64,000 nucleotides of DNA from QYQD01 sp040754095 (GCA_040754095.1 JBFMFO010000007.1:54571-118570); one strand, 5' to 3'. Counted from the stretch's first letter, positions 8,843 to 18,137 are shown. A program made the numbers and translations. Notes: generated by a model not told the origin, from the letters alone.

Positions 8843-8914
8843 AACCACAGGGAGAGTAAACAAGTCTTATCTTAATTTATTGATATTCTCATTTTTTCTG
8901 TGTTCTCTGTGGTT
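8843..8914. repeat. Inverted-end intergenic repeat (CCACAG...CTGTGG type)
   Basis: Starts AACCACAG and ends CTCTGTGGTT (inverted termini); the T-rich right half closely matches the right half of the element at 24984-25214. It lies just upstream of gap and may act as a terminator or a folded leader. Confidence 0.6.
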
Positions 8915-8955
8915 AATCTTTTGACGGTATGATGATTAAAGAGGGGAGAAGATAT

Positions 8956-9972
8956 ATGAGAAAAGCAAAAATAGGTATAAACGGGTTTGGCCGCATTGGC
9001 CGCCAGGCTTTAAAGGCTATACTGGAAAGACACCCGGAAAATCTGCAGGTAGTGGCTATTAACGATCTGTTTGATGCGCCCACCAACGTCCACCTGCTCA
9101 AATATGATACCAATTATGGAATATTTAATATGCCAGCAGAAATCCGTGACGGAGAAATGGTCGTTGGTGACTGGAGAATTCGTAATTTTTCAGAACGAGA
9201 TCCCGCCCAGATACCATGGCATGAGGTCGAGGTTGACATCGTTATAGAATGCACCGGCCTCTTTCGCACCGGGCCCAGGGCCAATATGCACAGGGAAGCA
9301 GGGGCCAAAAAAGTAATCATAAGCGCTCCGGCCAAGGAAGAAGATATCACCATTGTTATGGGGGTTAACGAGGAGGGTTACGACCCGGTCCGCCACCATA
9401 TTATCTCCAATGCCTCCTGTACTACTAACTGTCTCGCTCCCCCGGCAAGGGTCGTCAACGATCAATTTGGCATTGTGAAAGGTTTTATGACCACCGTACA
9501 TGCCTATACCAACGATCAACGCATCCTCGATCTGCCACATAAAGACCTGCGAAGGGCGCGCGCTGCGGCCTGCAATATAATTCCCACCTCAACTGGAGCA
9601 GCAAAAGCCGTAGCGCTTGTAATACCGGAACTCAAAGGCAAATTCGACGGATATTCCTTAAGGGTCCCTACGCCTACCGTATCCGTGGTAGATTTCGTAG
9701 CGCTACTGGGAAAAAACATCACTACAGATGACCTGAGGAAGGCCCTAAAAGACGCGGCTAACGGTCCGTTAAAGGGCATCATGTCTTATTCGGAGGATTT
9801 CCTGGTTTCCTCTGATTTTAAGGGTGATTTCCACTCAAGCATAATCGATGCCGAATTCACACAGGTGCTGGGAGGCAACATGGCTAAAGTCGTCTGCTGG
9901 TACGACAACGAATGGGGTTATTCCTGCCGTCTTGCAGACTTAGCTAACCTTATAGCCGAAAAGGGAATTTAA
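8956..9972 (+). CDS. gap: Glyceraldehyde-3-phosphate dehydrogenase, type I
   Basis: Oxidises glyceraldehyde 3-phosphate to 1,3-bisphosphoglycerate with NAD in glycolysis or gluconeogenesis. A 338-residue cytosolic enzyme from ATG 8956, which has GAGGGGAG 5 bases upstream; an earlier in-frame ATG at 8929 would add nine residues and lacks such a site. Rossmann start KIGINGFGRIGRQ; catalytic SNASCTTNCLAP with C155; HAYTNDQ carries the catalytic histidine; WYDNEWGYSCR near the C-terminus. The acidic residue in NDLFD suggests preference for NAD. Single-gene unit. Confidence 0.96.
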   Translation: MRKAKIGINGFGRIGRQALKAILERHPENLQVVAINDLFDAPTNVHLLKYDTNYGIFNMPAEIRDGEMVVGDWRIRNFSERDPAQIPWHEVEVDIVIECTGLFRTGPRANMHREAGAKKVIISAPAKEEDITIVMGVNEEGYDPVRHHIISNASCTTNCLAPPARVVNDQFGIVKGFMTTVHAYTNDQRILDLPHKDLRRARAAACNIIPTSTGAAKAVALVIPELKGKFDGYSLRVPTPTVSVVDFVALLGKNITTDDLRKALKDAANGPLKGIMSYSEDFLVSSDFKGDFHSSIIDAEFTQVLGGNMAKVVCWYDNEWGYSCRLADLANLIAEKGI

Positions 9973-10056
9973 GCCATGCGCTAAAGAAAAACAGCGGAAT
10001 GCCGATAAGAAAATAGAATCGTTAATCAACAGTCTAATCCATAAATAAGGACAATA

Positions 10057-11061
10057 GTGAAAACGGCATCCCGCTGGTTGATAATACCTGCGCTATGGAC
10101 TTATTTCACATGGGTAAGTCCCGGTGCAATGGCTTTAGATACCAATTGTGACAACTGCCATGCCTCTTACAAGGCCGTAGTTATGAAAGGCACACAGGAT
10201 CAAGGTGCAGGGCATTGTACCCGGTGCCACACGGCCATACAGACAGGCAATACCGGCAAGGCCGGATCAACCCCTTATGTTTATCATAATACCGGGACAG
10301 ACTTAGCCGGCGGCAATTTCTATCATGTCGGCCTCCACGGCAACCGTCATGGCCATAACGTGGATGGGTTTACGGATATAGGGCCTGATACTATTAATGC
10401 GCCGGGACTAAACAACCCCTCCTTAAATTTCACTGGCGTCCGGCTTACATGCGCCGGTAAATATGGCTGCCATGGCGACCGTACCAATATCTCTCCACGC
10501 GAAGCCATGAAGGGGGCCCACCATGCCTACAACCCTGCCAAACCGTCCGATGGAAAGACGGTAGCGACAAGTTACCGGTTTCTGTTTGGAGTTACCGGAA
10601 GGGAAATGAACGAAGACGGCTACAAATGGGAATACAAGCCTGCCGCTGATAAGCATAACGAATACCAAGGATCTGATAACTGGCGTGATCCAAAGAGCAT
10701 AAGTTATTTATGCAGTCAATGCCATGGCAGCGATGCCCTGGGCGAGAGTAGTGGCAACTTTCACGGTGCGGCCGGCACCGGGGGCAAGGGCCCCTGGTTA
10801 AGACACCCGACAGACGTCCCCATCCCGGACGGGGAATTCTCCGGTTATACGGAATATAACCCGGTTGTGCCCGTTGCCAGACTGGATCTCGATCGTGCAA
10901 GAAATCCGTCAGAAGTGAACGTCTCGTCAGGCAATGAGGTGGTGATGTGCCTGTCCTGTCACCGTGCCCACGGTTCGCCCTATCCGAGTATCCTCCGCTT
11001 CGCTTACGACGAAAACATGTCCGCTTCAGGCTCTTGTCGCACCTGTCACCGCAATCACTAA
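10057..11061 (+). CDS. OmcS-like multihaem cytochrome c (5 CXXCH + 1 CX5CH)
   Basis: A 334-residue exported cytochrome beginning with GTG and a signal peptide (residues 1-27, cleavage near AMA-LD). Haem sites: CDNCH, CTRCH, an unusual CAGKYGCH (CX5CH, residues 132-139), CSQCH, CLSCH and CRTCH. The layout (six sites; GPWLRHPTD between sites 4 and 5; CLSCHRAHG..SILRF at site 5; C-terminal site 6) matches the paralogues at 51239 and 52482 and resembles Geobacter OmcS as I recall it. Likely a surface or periplasmic electron carrier. It lies 84 bases after gap and converges with the lipoprotein at 11187. Confidence 0.85.
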   Translation: MKTASRWLIIPALWTYFTWVSPGAMALDTNCDNCHASYKAVVMKGTQDQGAGHCTRCHTAIQTGNTGKAGSTPYVYHNTGTDLAGGNFYHVGLHGNRHGHNVDGFTDIGPDTINAPGLNNPSLNFTGVRLTCAGKYGCHGDRTNISPREAMKGAHHAYNPAKPSDGKTVATSYRFLFGVTGREMNEDGYKWEYKPAADKHNEYQGSDNWRDPKSISYLCSQCHGSDALGESSGNFHGAAGTGGKGPWLRHPTDVPIPDGEFSGYTEYNPVVPVARLDLDRARNPSEVNVSSGNEVVMCLSCHRAHGSPYPSILRFAYDENMSASGSCRTCHRNH

Positions 11062-11070
11062 GAACTGCTT

Positions 11071-11178
11071 GCCACGAATTGACACGAATAAACTCGAATA
11101 GATAGAAGCCCTTTTATAGCATCTTCATCGCGTCTGTTTTATTTGTATAATTTGTGTACATTCGTGTGTATTCGTGGC
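11071..11178. repeat. Intergenic element with 20-bp inverted ends
   Basis: The left end GCCACGAATTGACACGAATA is repeated inverted at the right end (11160-11178) with few mismatches. It fills the gap between two convergent genes and may act as a two-way terminator. Confidence 0.7.
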
Positions 11179-11186
11179 TAACACAT

Positions 11187-11807
11187 CTAAATCGGTATTT
11201 GATTCTTCAGCACGATGGCATATACCCTGTGTTGGAAAGGATGTACCTGGGGAAACTTTTCAAACAGCCAGCCCTCAAAAACGTTCTTATTGTCTTCGTA
11301 AATGATTATCTGCGCAGCCGGGTTTTTGGATTCATTAGAAAGTGATGTTATACCCTGAGGAGACATGGAAAAATCAGGCAGAAAATTTAACACCTTAATT
11401 TTTATCTTACTATTAGGAAGTGTGAAATCCTTGTCAATCCCCACCACATAATCCTTTTTTTCGTTCGTCTGTTTGTTGACCACGGCTATCACAACCGCTT
11501 TCCATCTGCCCTGTACCTCCCGGGGGACAATCACCGGTGCGTGGCCCTTCATAACCGGCTTTGTCTCAGGTTTTTGCTCGCCTCTCTGGATGGCTTCAAG
11601 CATCTCCTTCGGGAACTGTTTTCCCATGTCCGGGGGCATCTGCCCTTGCCCGTCTGGAGCAGGTTCGGGCATAGACGGTTCAAACGGCATTGCGGACTTC
11701 TCTTGCGCCGTTTTCATATCTTCCTTTTTCTGACACCCGCCGACCACCAAAATCCCTCCAGCAATGAGTGGAACTGCAAGCATCCCGATTTTTTTAAACG
11801 TTTTCAT
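11187..11807 (-). CDS. DUF2155-type lipoprotein
   Basis: A 206-residue lipoprotein with a type II signal peptide and lipobox VVGGC (Cys about residue 25). Residues 30-90 are rich in Met, Pro and Gln and look disordered. Residues 100-206 match the DUF2155 pattern (KIKVLNFLPDFSMS, GWLFEKFPQVHPFQHRVYAIVL). Function unknown, probably periplasmic. It follows the NHL gene of the conduit locus, but a strong terminator at 11834-11874 lies between them, so it may be separately transcribed. Confidence 0.75.
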   Translation of the reverse strand: MKTFKKIGMLAVPLIAGGILVVGGCQKKEDMKTAQEKSAMPFEPSMPEPAPDGQGQMPPDMGKQFPKEMLEAIQRGEQKPETKPVMKGHAPVIVPREVQGRWKAVVIAVVNKQTNEKKDYVVGIDKDFTLPNSKIKIKVLNFLPDFSMSPQGITSLSNESKNPAAQIIIYEDNKNVFEGWLFEKFPQVHPFQHRVYAIVLKNQIPI

Positions 11808-11833
11808 TATCCTGTGCCCTCCGCATTAGTATA

Positions 11834-11874
11834 AAACCCCTCCCGCGGCTTAACTAGAACTACGGGAGGGGTTT
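11834..11874 (-). terminator. Intrinsic terminator after the conduit locus
   Basis: Perfect 12-bp stem AAACCCCTCCCG (11834-11845) with CGGGAGGGGTTT (11863-11874) and a 17-base loop. On the minus strand it is followed by TTTTATA. It lies downstream of the NHL gene. Confidence 0.75.
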
Positions 11875-11885
11875 AAAATTTATTT

Positions 11886-11990
11886 GCCACGAAGACACGA
11901 AGCCACCACGAAGGAATTCGTGAATGGCTTTGTGGTTACTAATTCAATTTGATCTTTTTGTGTCTTGGTGCCTTTGTGGCTAAAATTTCC
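11886..11990. repeat. Intergenic element with GCCAC...GTGGC ends
   Basis: Begins GCCACGAAGACACGAAG and ends with an imperfect inverted copy (TTGTGTCTTGGTGCC...TTGTGGC). Same general design as 11071-11178. Confidence 0.6.
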
Positions 11991-12028
11991 TTGCCGTCTT
12001 GGCAAGAATTTAACTCTTAAGTTACTAA

Positions 12029-12988
12029 CTATTGCTCCAACCGGCCAGCCGGGATAAAAACCTGCAGGCGATTATTATCGGCGTCAACTATAAACAGGCG
12101 GTAATCAGAAGCCACTTCTATCCGGTAGGGGAATATGAACTTCCCCTCCTTCCAGCCTTTTTCGCCTATCTCCCCCTGCCAGGTTCCGTTTCGGTCCAGG
12201 AGTACGATTTGATGCCGGTGAGAATCCAGGAGGTAAATGCGCCCCTGTCCATCCACAGCTATGTCCACCGGAAATTCGGTTTCTCCGCGAAGATCCCCGC
12301 GCTTGCTAAATTTGCTGATAATCTTCCCTTCTTTATCAAAGAAATAGACTATACCACGCTGGGCCTCAAGCGCGACTATGTTACCCTCCTTAGCAACTGC
12401 TACCGCTGAAAATCCCGTGAACGTCGGTTCAGGAGGATTTATGTGGAGCTTATACGTTAGATTGCCATCAAAAATGTAAATTCTCTGGTTCCCTTGATCC
12501 ACGACATAGAGATTGTCCTTATCATCTAAGGCCAGGCTAGTAGGCCAAAAGGATGAAGCATCGGGAAATCCATCCGTAAGAATGCTGCGTCTCTCGCCGG
12601 TCTCAGGATTATAACTGATAAGACCTTGAGCGCCACGCTCGCTGACTATAATCGTCCCCCGGCTGGTCTCTACAGCGCTAATGGGTAACGCCATTTTATC
12701 AGACTTAAATTCGGACAGGAACCGGAATTTACCCTCACTATCGCCGAAGAAAAGCAGGCGGTTATTGCCGGTATCAGCCACAAGCAGTCTATTTCGGGCG
12801 GGTGACCAAAAAAGCCCCTGAATCTGCTTAAATTTGCCCATGCCTTCCAGTTGTGTAAAACCAACCTGGAGGGCAAAGGGGGTCTTTTGCTGGGCAAAAC
12901 AACGAGCAGGCGCAAAAAAAACCGATATAATGCTACACGACCCAAGGATAATTAATAAAAACCTGATCCTGCCAAACATCAAAGCCAT
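12029..12988 (-). CDS. Exported NHL-repeat beta-propeller protein
   Basis: A 319-residue protein with an N-terminal signal segment (residues 1-32, ARCFA-QQ). The rest is a six-bladed NHL propeller: repeats such as FWSPARNRLLVADTGNNRLL, DNLYVVDQGNQRIYIFD, GRIYLLDSHRHQIVLLD and YRLFIVDADNNRLQVF. Such propellers scaffold protein complexes. It starts 12 bases after the 16-haem cytochrome gene, so it is the last gene of the conduit operon before the terminator. NHL proteins are known beside multihaem conduits in metal reducers; a scaffold role here is inference. Confidence 0.85.
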   Translation of the reverse strand: MALMFGRIRFLLIILGSCSIISVFFAPARCFAQQKTPFALQVGFTQLEGMGKFKQIQGLFWSPARNRLLVADTGNNRLLFFGDSEGKFRFLSEFKSDKMALPISAVETSRGTIIVSERGAQGLISYNPETGERRSILTDGFPDASSFWPTSLALDDKDNLYVVDQGNQRIYIFDGNLTYKLHINPPEPTFTGFSAVAVAKEGNIVALEAQRGIVYFFDKEGKIISKFSKRGDLRGETEFPVDIAVDGQGRIYLLDSHRHQIVLLDRNGTWQGEIGEKGWKEGKFIFPYRIEVASDYRLFIVDADNNRLQVFIPAGRLEQ

Positions 12989-13000
12989 ACCGCAAGCTCC

Positions 13001-14239
13001 TTAATCTCTTTTATGGCACTCTATGCACAGTTCCTTTTTGCGGTCGAAATAGAGCATAAATTTGTTTTCAGCAGTGTGCATCCCGTGACAGGTAGTGCAA
13101 TAAGTCGGCTGGTTAGTCCGCGGGTCTATAGATTTTTCCCTGAGGGGATGCGATAAGCTGTGCTCTTTTTTATGGCAACTCATACAGATATCAACTCCGT
13201 CGCCTTTAAAGTAGCGGGGCATATTTGCGGCGTGTGGATCATGACAATGGGAACATTTTCCCTCCTTGATAGCCGTACAGCGGATGCCCTTTTGTTTCTC
13301 GATGGATGCCTTCTCACGCCGGTCCGTGTCGGTATGGCAGGAGATGCAGAGCCATTTCTCTTTCTTCCAGATAAGGCCCTTATCCTGTGAGGCATGAGGA
13401 TTATGACAGCTAATGCAGGCCTTACCTCCTCCGGCGTGAACATATATCTTAGACAGCATATCCTTCTTATTACCATGGCAATCAAGACATAATGCCCGGC
13501 CGGTCAACTTTGTTGTAAGGGGCTTATTTGCTACAATCGTATCGTGGCATGCCTCACACTTTTGATCGACGAAAGACTGATGGGCTATCGGGTTGAAAAC
13601 CCCTTTCTTGTTTGAGGCATGGGGATTATGACAGCTGGTGCAGTCGGAATTCTGGAGGGCAAAGGCCAGAGAAACTCCCTTACTCTTGCACTTAATACCA
13701 TGACAATCCTGACAAAGACGATTTATATTTTTCCTTACCAACCCTTCCTCCTTGGAGACATGGGGCTGGTGACAAGAAAGGCACTTTTTCTCCCGGAAGG
13801 GCGGGATGGAATAGGAAAAGGCAAGTTGCTTTTTTACGCCCTCATGGCAGTCCAGGCATAAGCTATTTGCTTCTTTGGCCAGTAGATTTTTGTGTGCAGA
13901 GGCATGGGGACTGTGACAGCGTGTGCATTTATCATGCAAAATAACGGAATGAACGTGCCCACGCCCCAGCTCCTGTGCTAACCCTTTATGGCAACTATAG
14001 CAGAGCTTATTTATTTCATCCTTTAAAAACTTATCCTGGTTTGCGGCATGAGGATTGTGACAGGCGATGCACTGGCCCTTGCCCACAGGATCATGTATGG
14101 TTTTCTGCGCAAATTCCTTTTTTAACTGGCTATGGCAGCTATAACAGGTATCAGCCGAAGGCCTTGCCGCCAGCGCCTCACCTGTAAGTATCCAGGCAAA
14201 AAAGGTTAACAAAGACCATATCGCAAACTTAACCCTCAT
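13001..14239 (-). CDS. 16-haem periplasmic c-type cytochrome (doubled CXXCH)
   Basis: About 412 residues from ATG 14239 (GGAGAG upstream; an upstream in-frame start at 14284 would bury the signal peptide). A Sec signal peptide ends near GEALA-ARP. I count 16 CXXCH motifs in paired repeats, typically CxxCHNPHA followed about 25 residues later by a second CxxCH. There is no lipobox or transmembrane segment after cleavage, so it should be a soluble periplasmic or exported wire. It lies between the 26-haem lipoprotein and the NHL gene and probably relays electrons to or from the 26-haem protein. Confidence 0.88.
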   Translation of the reverse strand: MRVKFAIWSLLTFFAWILTGEALAARPSADTCYSCHSQLKKEFAQKTIHDPVGKGQCIACHNPHAANQDKFLKDEINKLCYSCHKGLAQELGRGHVHSVILHDKCTRCHSPHASAHKNLLAKEANSLCLDCHEGVKKQLAFSYSIPPFREKKCLSCHQPHVSKEEGLVRKNINRLCQDCHGIKCKSKGVSLAFALQNSDCTSCHNPHASNKKGVFNPIAHQSFVDQKCEACHDTIVANKPLTTKLTGRALCLDCHGNKKDMLSKIYVHAGGGKACISCHNPHASQDKGLIWKKEKWLCISCHTDTDRREKASIEKQKGIRCTAIKEGKCSHCHDPHAANMPRYFKGDGVDICMSCHKKEHSLSHPLREKSIDPRTNQPTYCTTCHGMHTAENKFMLYFDRKKELCIECHKRD

Positions 14240-14418
14240 ATTGTTAACATCTCTCCATATTATAAGCTTTCCGGGTATTGCCAATGTTTCATCATTTGAA
14301 CCTAACGGCTTCGTAAAAAAGCCTTTTCATCGCTGAGCACTCATTGTCCGTTGCAACTGACTAGTGACTACTGACTATTGAATGTCATCTCTGTGCCCTC
14401 TGCAGTGAACAGTTACAT

Positions 14419-16461
14419 TTATTTATGACACAGCCTGCAATCTCTCTTGGCAAAAGGACTGTGCTCATTTTTCTTCAACAAACTTCCCTTAGCAGCTATA
14501 TGTGGTTCATGACACTCCAGACATAAGCTGGTATTTTGAAGCAACCCTTGATGCGCCTTGATATTGGTAGGTTTATCGGCGGTATGGCACTGGAGACAGA
14601 GGAATGGATCACGGTTGGCTAAAAGTCCTTTTTCTTCTCCGTAATGGGGTAGATGGCAGCCACGACAATTGCCTTGCTTGACCGGCATATGCCCGCGGGC
14701 CGAACGCAGCGCCTCCTTTAGCTGGGCATGACAGGATAGACACAGCTCGCCGGTTTGATTGAGAAGCAAACTGGCAAGCTTTGTACCGTGCGGGCTATGG
14801 CAGCTAATGCAGTTCCCTTCCTTTACCGGCTGATGTACGGCTGGAGCATCTTTTCCCTTGGCCACGAAATTCTTATGACACTTCAGACAGAGTTCAGAAG
14901 GCGGGATTATCTGCTGCATCGGATAATTACTGGCATGGGAGTCGTGACATCCCTGGCACTCCCTTCGCATAAACGGCGGATGACCCTTGCCTTCTGCGCC
15001 TATATTCTTCATTTCCGTATGACAGGAGAAACAAATATCAGTCCTTGAATGCTTGAGAAGAGACTTATAATTCGCTCCGTGCGGCTTATGACATCCTGTA
15101 CAATTCTTTTTACTTACGGGCGTATGAACGTATGCCTTATAAAATTTATCTCTGGCCTCCTTATGACAGCTGTAGCACAGAGCCTCCGGAGATACGCCCA
15201 GCATTCCCTTATAATTGGATCCATGTGTGTTGTGGCAGGTCGTGCACTGATCAGATGCGAGAGGTTTATGTACATAAGCTGCGCTTAGCTCTTCCTCCGC
15301 CTTCTTATGACACCCGAGACAGAGCTTCTTTTTTTCCAACTTAAGCAATTGTTTATTAGCCGCAGCATGCGCATCGTGACAGGCCGTACAGCCCTGTTTT
15401 GTTAGTGGCGCATGGGGCACACCTGCCTTCAAAGAACCTGCCTTCTCTTTATGACAGGTAAAGCAAAGAGAGTTTACATCTTTAACCAACTGGGGAACAA
15501 AATCCGTGGCATGGGGACTATGGCAGACCAGGCATTTACCCTCTTGTATGGGCTTATGCCGGCAGACCTGTTCAAATCGCCTGGCGGCCTGCTCGTGACA
15601 GGAATAGCAAAGGGCGCCATCCTGAGCCGCCGTCTTTAGCGGCTCTTTATCTGCAGATGGACGGTGGCAGGAACTACACCTTTTTTCCGCCAGAGGCTTA
15701 TGTATAGAAGGCCTTAGTAACTTAGGATGGGCTGTGGCATGCGGGTCATGGCATCCCGTACAATGCGCCTTTTCCACCGGATAGTTCTGATGCGCTGCCC
15801 GGAAAGAGGCGCCCCCTGAGTTATGGCAACCGAGGCAAAGCTCTGTCTCAGGTTTTACAAGATGATCGGCCTGGGGTGAGGCATGAGGTCTGTGGCAGGT
15901 CAAGCACCCCTTTTCTACCGGGGCATGGACGTTAGCGCCTTTAAATAGCGTCTCCTCATGGCAATCAAAGCAAAGGCTATTACCCTGCTTTTTTAAGAAG
16001 AGTTTATTATCACCGGCGTGTGGGGCATGACAGGGTATGCATTTGCCTTCTTTTATAGGGGTATGAACCGCAACTTTTTCACTTATCCCCAATTTTTCCG
16101 CGGCATGGCAGGTATAACACAACGCGGCACCCGGTTTCTTGAATGTCCTGATGGGTATCTTACCATGGCGATCATGGCATACTTCGCAGTCTTTTTTGAG
16201 CGCCGGACCATGGACATAAGGTTTCTTGAGATCATCAAATTTCTTGCCATGACAGTCCAGGCATGCCTTCGGAGCAAAACCTCGCTGAGGTCTGGTTGGA
16301 CTTTCAGCGCAACTTAAAACGATAAGGGCGACCACTACTACAAGTACTGCAATGCCTATGGCGTTAAATTTTATTTCCCGAGTCCCACACCACAAGCAGC
16401 TTCGCCGCAGGCGGACGTGCTTCGAATTTTTCATGCGCTGTACCATATCATCAGCCTTCAT
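14419..16461 (-). CDS. 26-haem c-type cytochrome lipoprotein
   Basis: A 680-residue protein. After a long positively charged N-terminus, a hydrophobic stretch ends in a lipobox (VLSC, Cys about residue 51), so it should be lipid-anchored. I count 26 CXXCH motifs from CLDCH (about residue 67) to CRLCH at the last residues, mostly as doubled repeats CxxCHxPHA...CxxCH. Nearly every 25 residues carry a haem, giving a nanowire-like chain. Its ATG overlaps the stop of the rotamase gene by 4 bases (ATGA), so the two are coupled. Geobacter has cytochromes of similar haem number (the OmcN/OmcO class, from memory). Likely the outer-membrane terminal of the conduit. Confidence 0.88.
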   Translation of the reverse strand: MKADDMVQRMKNSKHVRLRRSCLWCGTREIKFNAIGIAVLVVVVALIVLSCAESPTRPQRGFAPKACLDCHGKKFDDLKKPYVHGPALKKDCEVCHDRHGKIPIRTFKKPGAALCYTCHAAEKLGISEKVAVHTPIKEGKCIPCHAPHAGDNKLFLKKQGNSLCFDCHEETLFKGANVHAPVEKGCLTCHRPHASPQADHLVKPETELCLGCHNSGGASFRAAHQNYPVEKAHCTGCHDPHATAHPKLLRPSIHKPLAEKRCSSCHRPSADKEPLKTAAQDGALCYSCHEQAARRFEQVCRHKPIQEGKCLVCHSPHATDFVPQLVKDVNSLCFTCHKEKAGSLKAGVPHAPLTKQGCTACHDAHAAANKQLLKLEKKKLCLGCHKKAEEELSAAYVHKPLASDQCTTCHNTHGSNYKGMLGVSPEALCYSCHKEARDKFYKAYVHTPVSKKNCTGCHKPHGANYKSLLKHSRTDICFSCHTEMKNIGAEGKGHPPFMRRECQGCHDSHASNYPMQQIIPPSELCLKCHKNFVAKGKDAPAVHQPVKEGNCISCHSPHGTKLASLLLNQTGELCLSCHAQLKEALRSARGHMPVKQGNCRGCHLPHYGEEKGLLANRDPFLCLQCHTADKPTNIKAHQGLLQNTSLCLECHEPHIAAKGSLLKKNEHSPFAKRDCRLCHK

Positions 16462-18137
16462 TGCTTGTCAAGGGAAGAAGATTTTGCCGGGGGCAGGAAT
16501 CTTTCGGTCAACTCCTGGATAAAAGGCTCATTTATCCTGACTTCAGCATCCTGCCTTAACTCCTTGGCATAGTCCGTCCATAAATGCTCATAGTTTTCCT
16601 TGACATAATCCCTTTGCACGACGTCCTTTATTTGTTCAAGGTCCTCGTAGTCAACGTCGGACCTGGCCTCCAGCTTTACGATATAATACGCACCGCCTTC
16701 TGAAAGCACATCGCTGTTCTCTCCAACCTTCAGAGCAGAAACAGCCTTGGATAAAAAAGACAATTTATCTTCTGAAATCCAGCCCCTGTCTCCTCCCTTC
16801 TCAGCCAGGCCGTCTTCGGACTTATTTTTTGCCAGCCAGGCAAAATCAGCTCCCCCGTGCAGTTGTTCCAGGATGGCCCGGGACTGCGCCTCATCACTTA
16901 CAGTAATCTGCCTTATCCGGTACTGAACCGGCTTGAGATACTTGTCACGGTGTTTATCGTAATAATCCTTGAGGATTTCGTCTGAAACCTTTATCTGTGA
17001 GTATATAACTTTCTGGGCAAACAACTTCTTTAGTAAGTATTCTTCGTAATACTTAAGCATGCGACCGAAATCTGCGTCTTGTTCATAATGCCGATTTAAA
17101 GCAACTATATCCACAAGTTTGCGGTCGATCCAGTTATCTACAAACTTTCTCTTTAAGTCCGGCGGATTATCCGCAACCAATTTAGAATCCGGTATGTCTT
17201 TTAGCTGTTGATAGAAATCGCGCACCGTCAATATGTCTTCCCCAATTTTTACAATAGGCCGTTCATCCTTGGCCCACTTTTCATCCCTTGCGGCGTCAAT
17301 AGAAACCGGCAATTCTGCCAACAAATCTTCGCTTATGACTATATCGGCCTGCTTGTGATATCTCTTTAAAACTTCCTGACCTTGCGCCTCTTCTTTCTTC
17401 TTACGAAAATGTTTTTCTGCAACCTGCCGTATCTCCTCTAAACTTTTCTCCGGCGCCGGCTTCTTCTCTTCAATTTTTATTATTTGATAGCCGGAGGGAG
17501 TCTTAATTACGGGTGTTAGCTGGCCGGCCTTAAGAGAGAAGGCTATATCTCTAACTGATTCCGGGACCTGCCACCGGCGTAAAAACCCCCGGTCTCCTCC
17601 CTTATCTTTAAACATATCGATAGAATGCTCCCGGGCGAGAGCGGCCATATCAGAACCGGCTTCTATCTGGTCCCGTATATTCAGGGCTTCCTCCTCAGTC
17701 CCCAGCGTTATTTGACGAATATGTGTCTCCTCCATCTGCTCATTGTAAAAACGCCGCATCTCGTCATCGCTTACCCAGACCCTGTCCTGAACCTCTTCTT
17801 TATAGAGGCGTACCACTGATTCCCTGAGCTTATACTCGTGCATCTTATTTTGCACCCAGGGATCCTTATCCAGCCCCATACGATAGGCCTCCTGGACAAT
17901 CAGGCGGTCATCGATCAATTTATTAACATAATCCATAAGGTCGAGACGCTCATCCGGCCGTACGGCCTCAGTGCGATGCGTTATCTTTAACGCCTCTTTT
18001 AAATCCCCCTCAGTTACCGGCACGCCGTCCACCCAGGCCACGGGTTTTTCCCCTGAGATCATGAAACCGCTACAGGCCGCAAGCAACAAAGGCAACCCGA
18101 TAATCACACAATTTCGTAATGACATAAATAGTGACAT
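16458..18137 (-). CDS. SurA/PpiC-type lipoprotein with two rotamase domains
   Basis: A 559-residue lipoprotein (lipobox LLAAC, Cys about residue 22). It has two SurA-like units: residues about 30-235 and 290-500, each a helical chaperone part followed by a parvulin domain (GGDRGFLRRWQVPESV...GYQIIKIEEK; GGDRGWISEDKLSFL...YYIVKLEAR). Peptidyl-prolyl isomerase and chaperone for outer-membrane proteins in the periplasm. Its 4-base overlap with the 26-haem gene and the nearby beta-barrel gene suggest it is a dedicated assembly factor for the conduit. Confidence 0.87.
   Translation of the reverse strand: MSLFMSLRNCVIIGLPLLLAACSGFMISGEKPVAWVDGVPVTEGDLKEALKITHRTEAVRPDERLDLMDYVNKLIDDRLIVQEAYRMGLDKDPWVQNKMHEYKLRESVVRLYKEEVQDRVWVSDDEMRRFYNEQMEETHIRQITLGTEEEALNIRDQIEAGSDMAALAREHSIDMFKDKGGDRGFLRRWQVPESVRDIAFSLKAGQLTPVIKTPSGYQIIKIEEKKPAPEKSLEEIRQVAEKHFRKKKEEAQGQEVLKRYHKQADIVISEDLLAELPVSIDAARDEKWAKDERPIVKIGEDILTVRDFYQQLKDIPDSKLVADNPPDLKRKFVDNWIDRKLVDIVALNRHYEQDADFGRMLKYYEEYLLKKLFAQKVIYSQIKVSDEILKDYYDKHRDKYLKPVQYRIRQITVSDEAQSRAILEQLHGGADFAWLAKNKSEDGLAEKGGDRGWISEDKLSFLSKAVSALKVGENSDVLSEGGAYYIVKLEARSDVDYEDLEQIKDVVQRDYVKENYEHLWTDYAKELRQDAEVRINEPFIQELTERFLPPAKSSSLDKQ

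Noticed and set aside
8843..8914. Small RNA gene before gap
   Set aside because: The sequence is a dispersed repeat with inverted ends; nothing else supports an RNA gene.
12032..16317. Long plus-strand open frames opposite the cytochromes
   Set aside because: They are antisense to CXXCH-rich genes whose codon bias leaves the other strand open; no ribosome sites or families.
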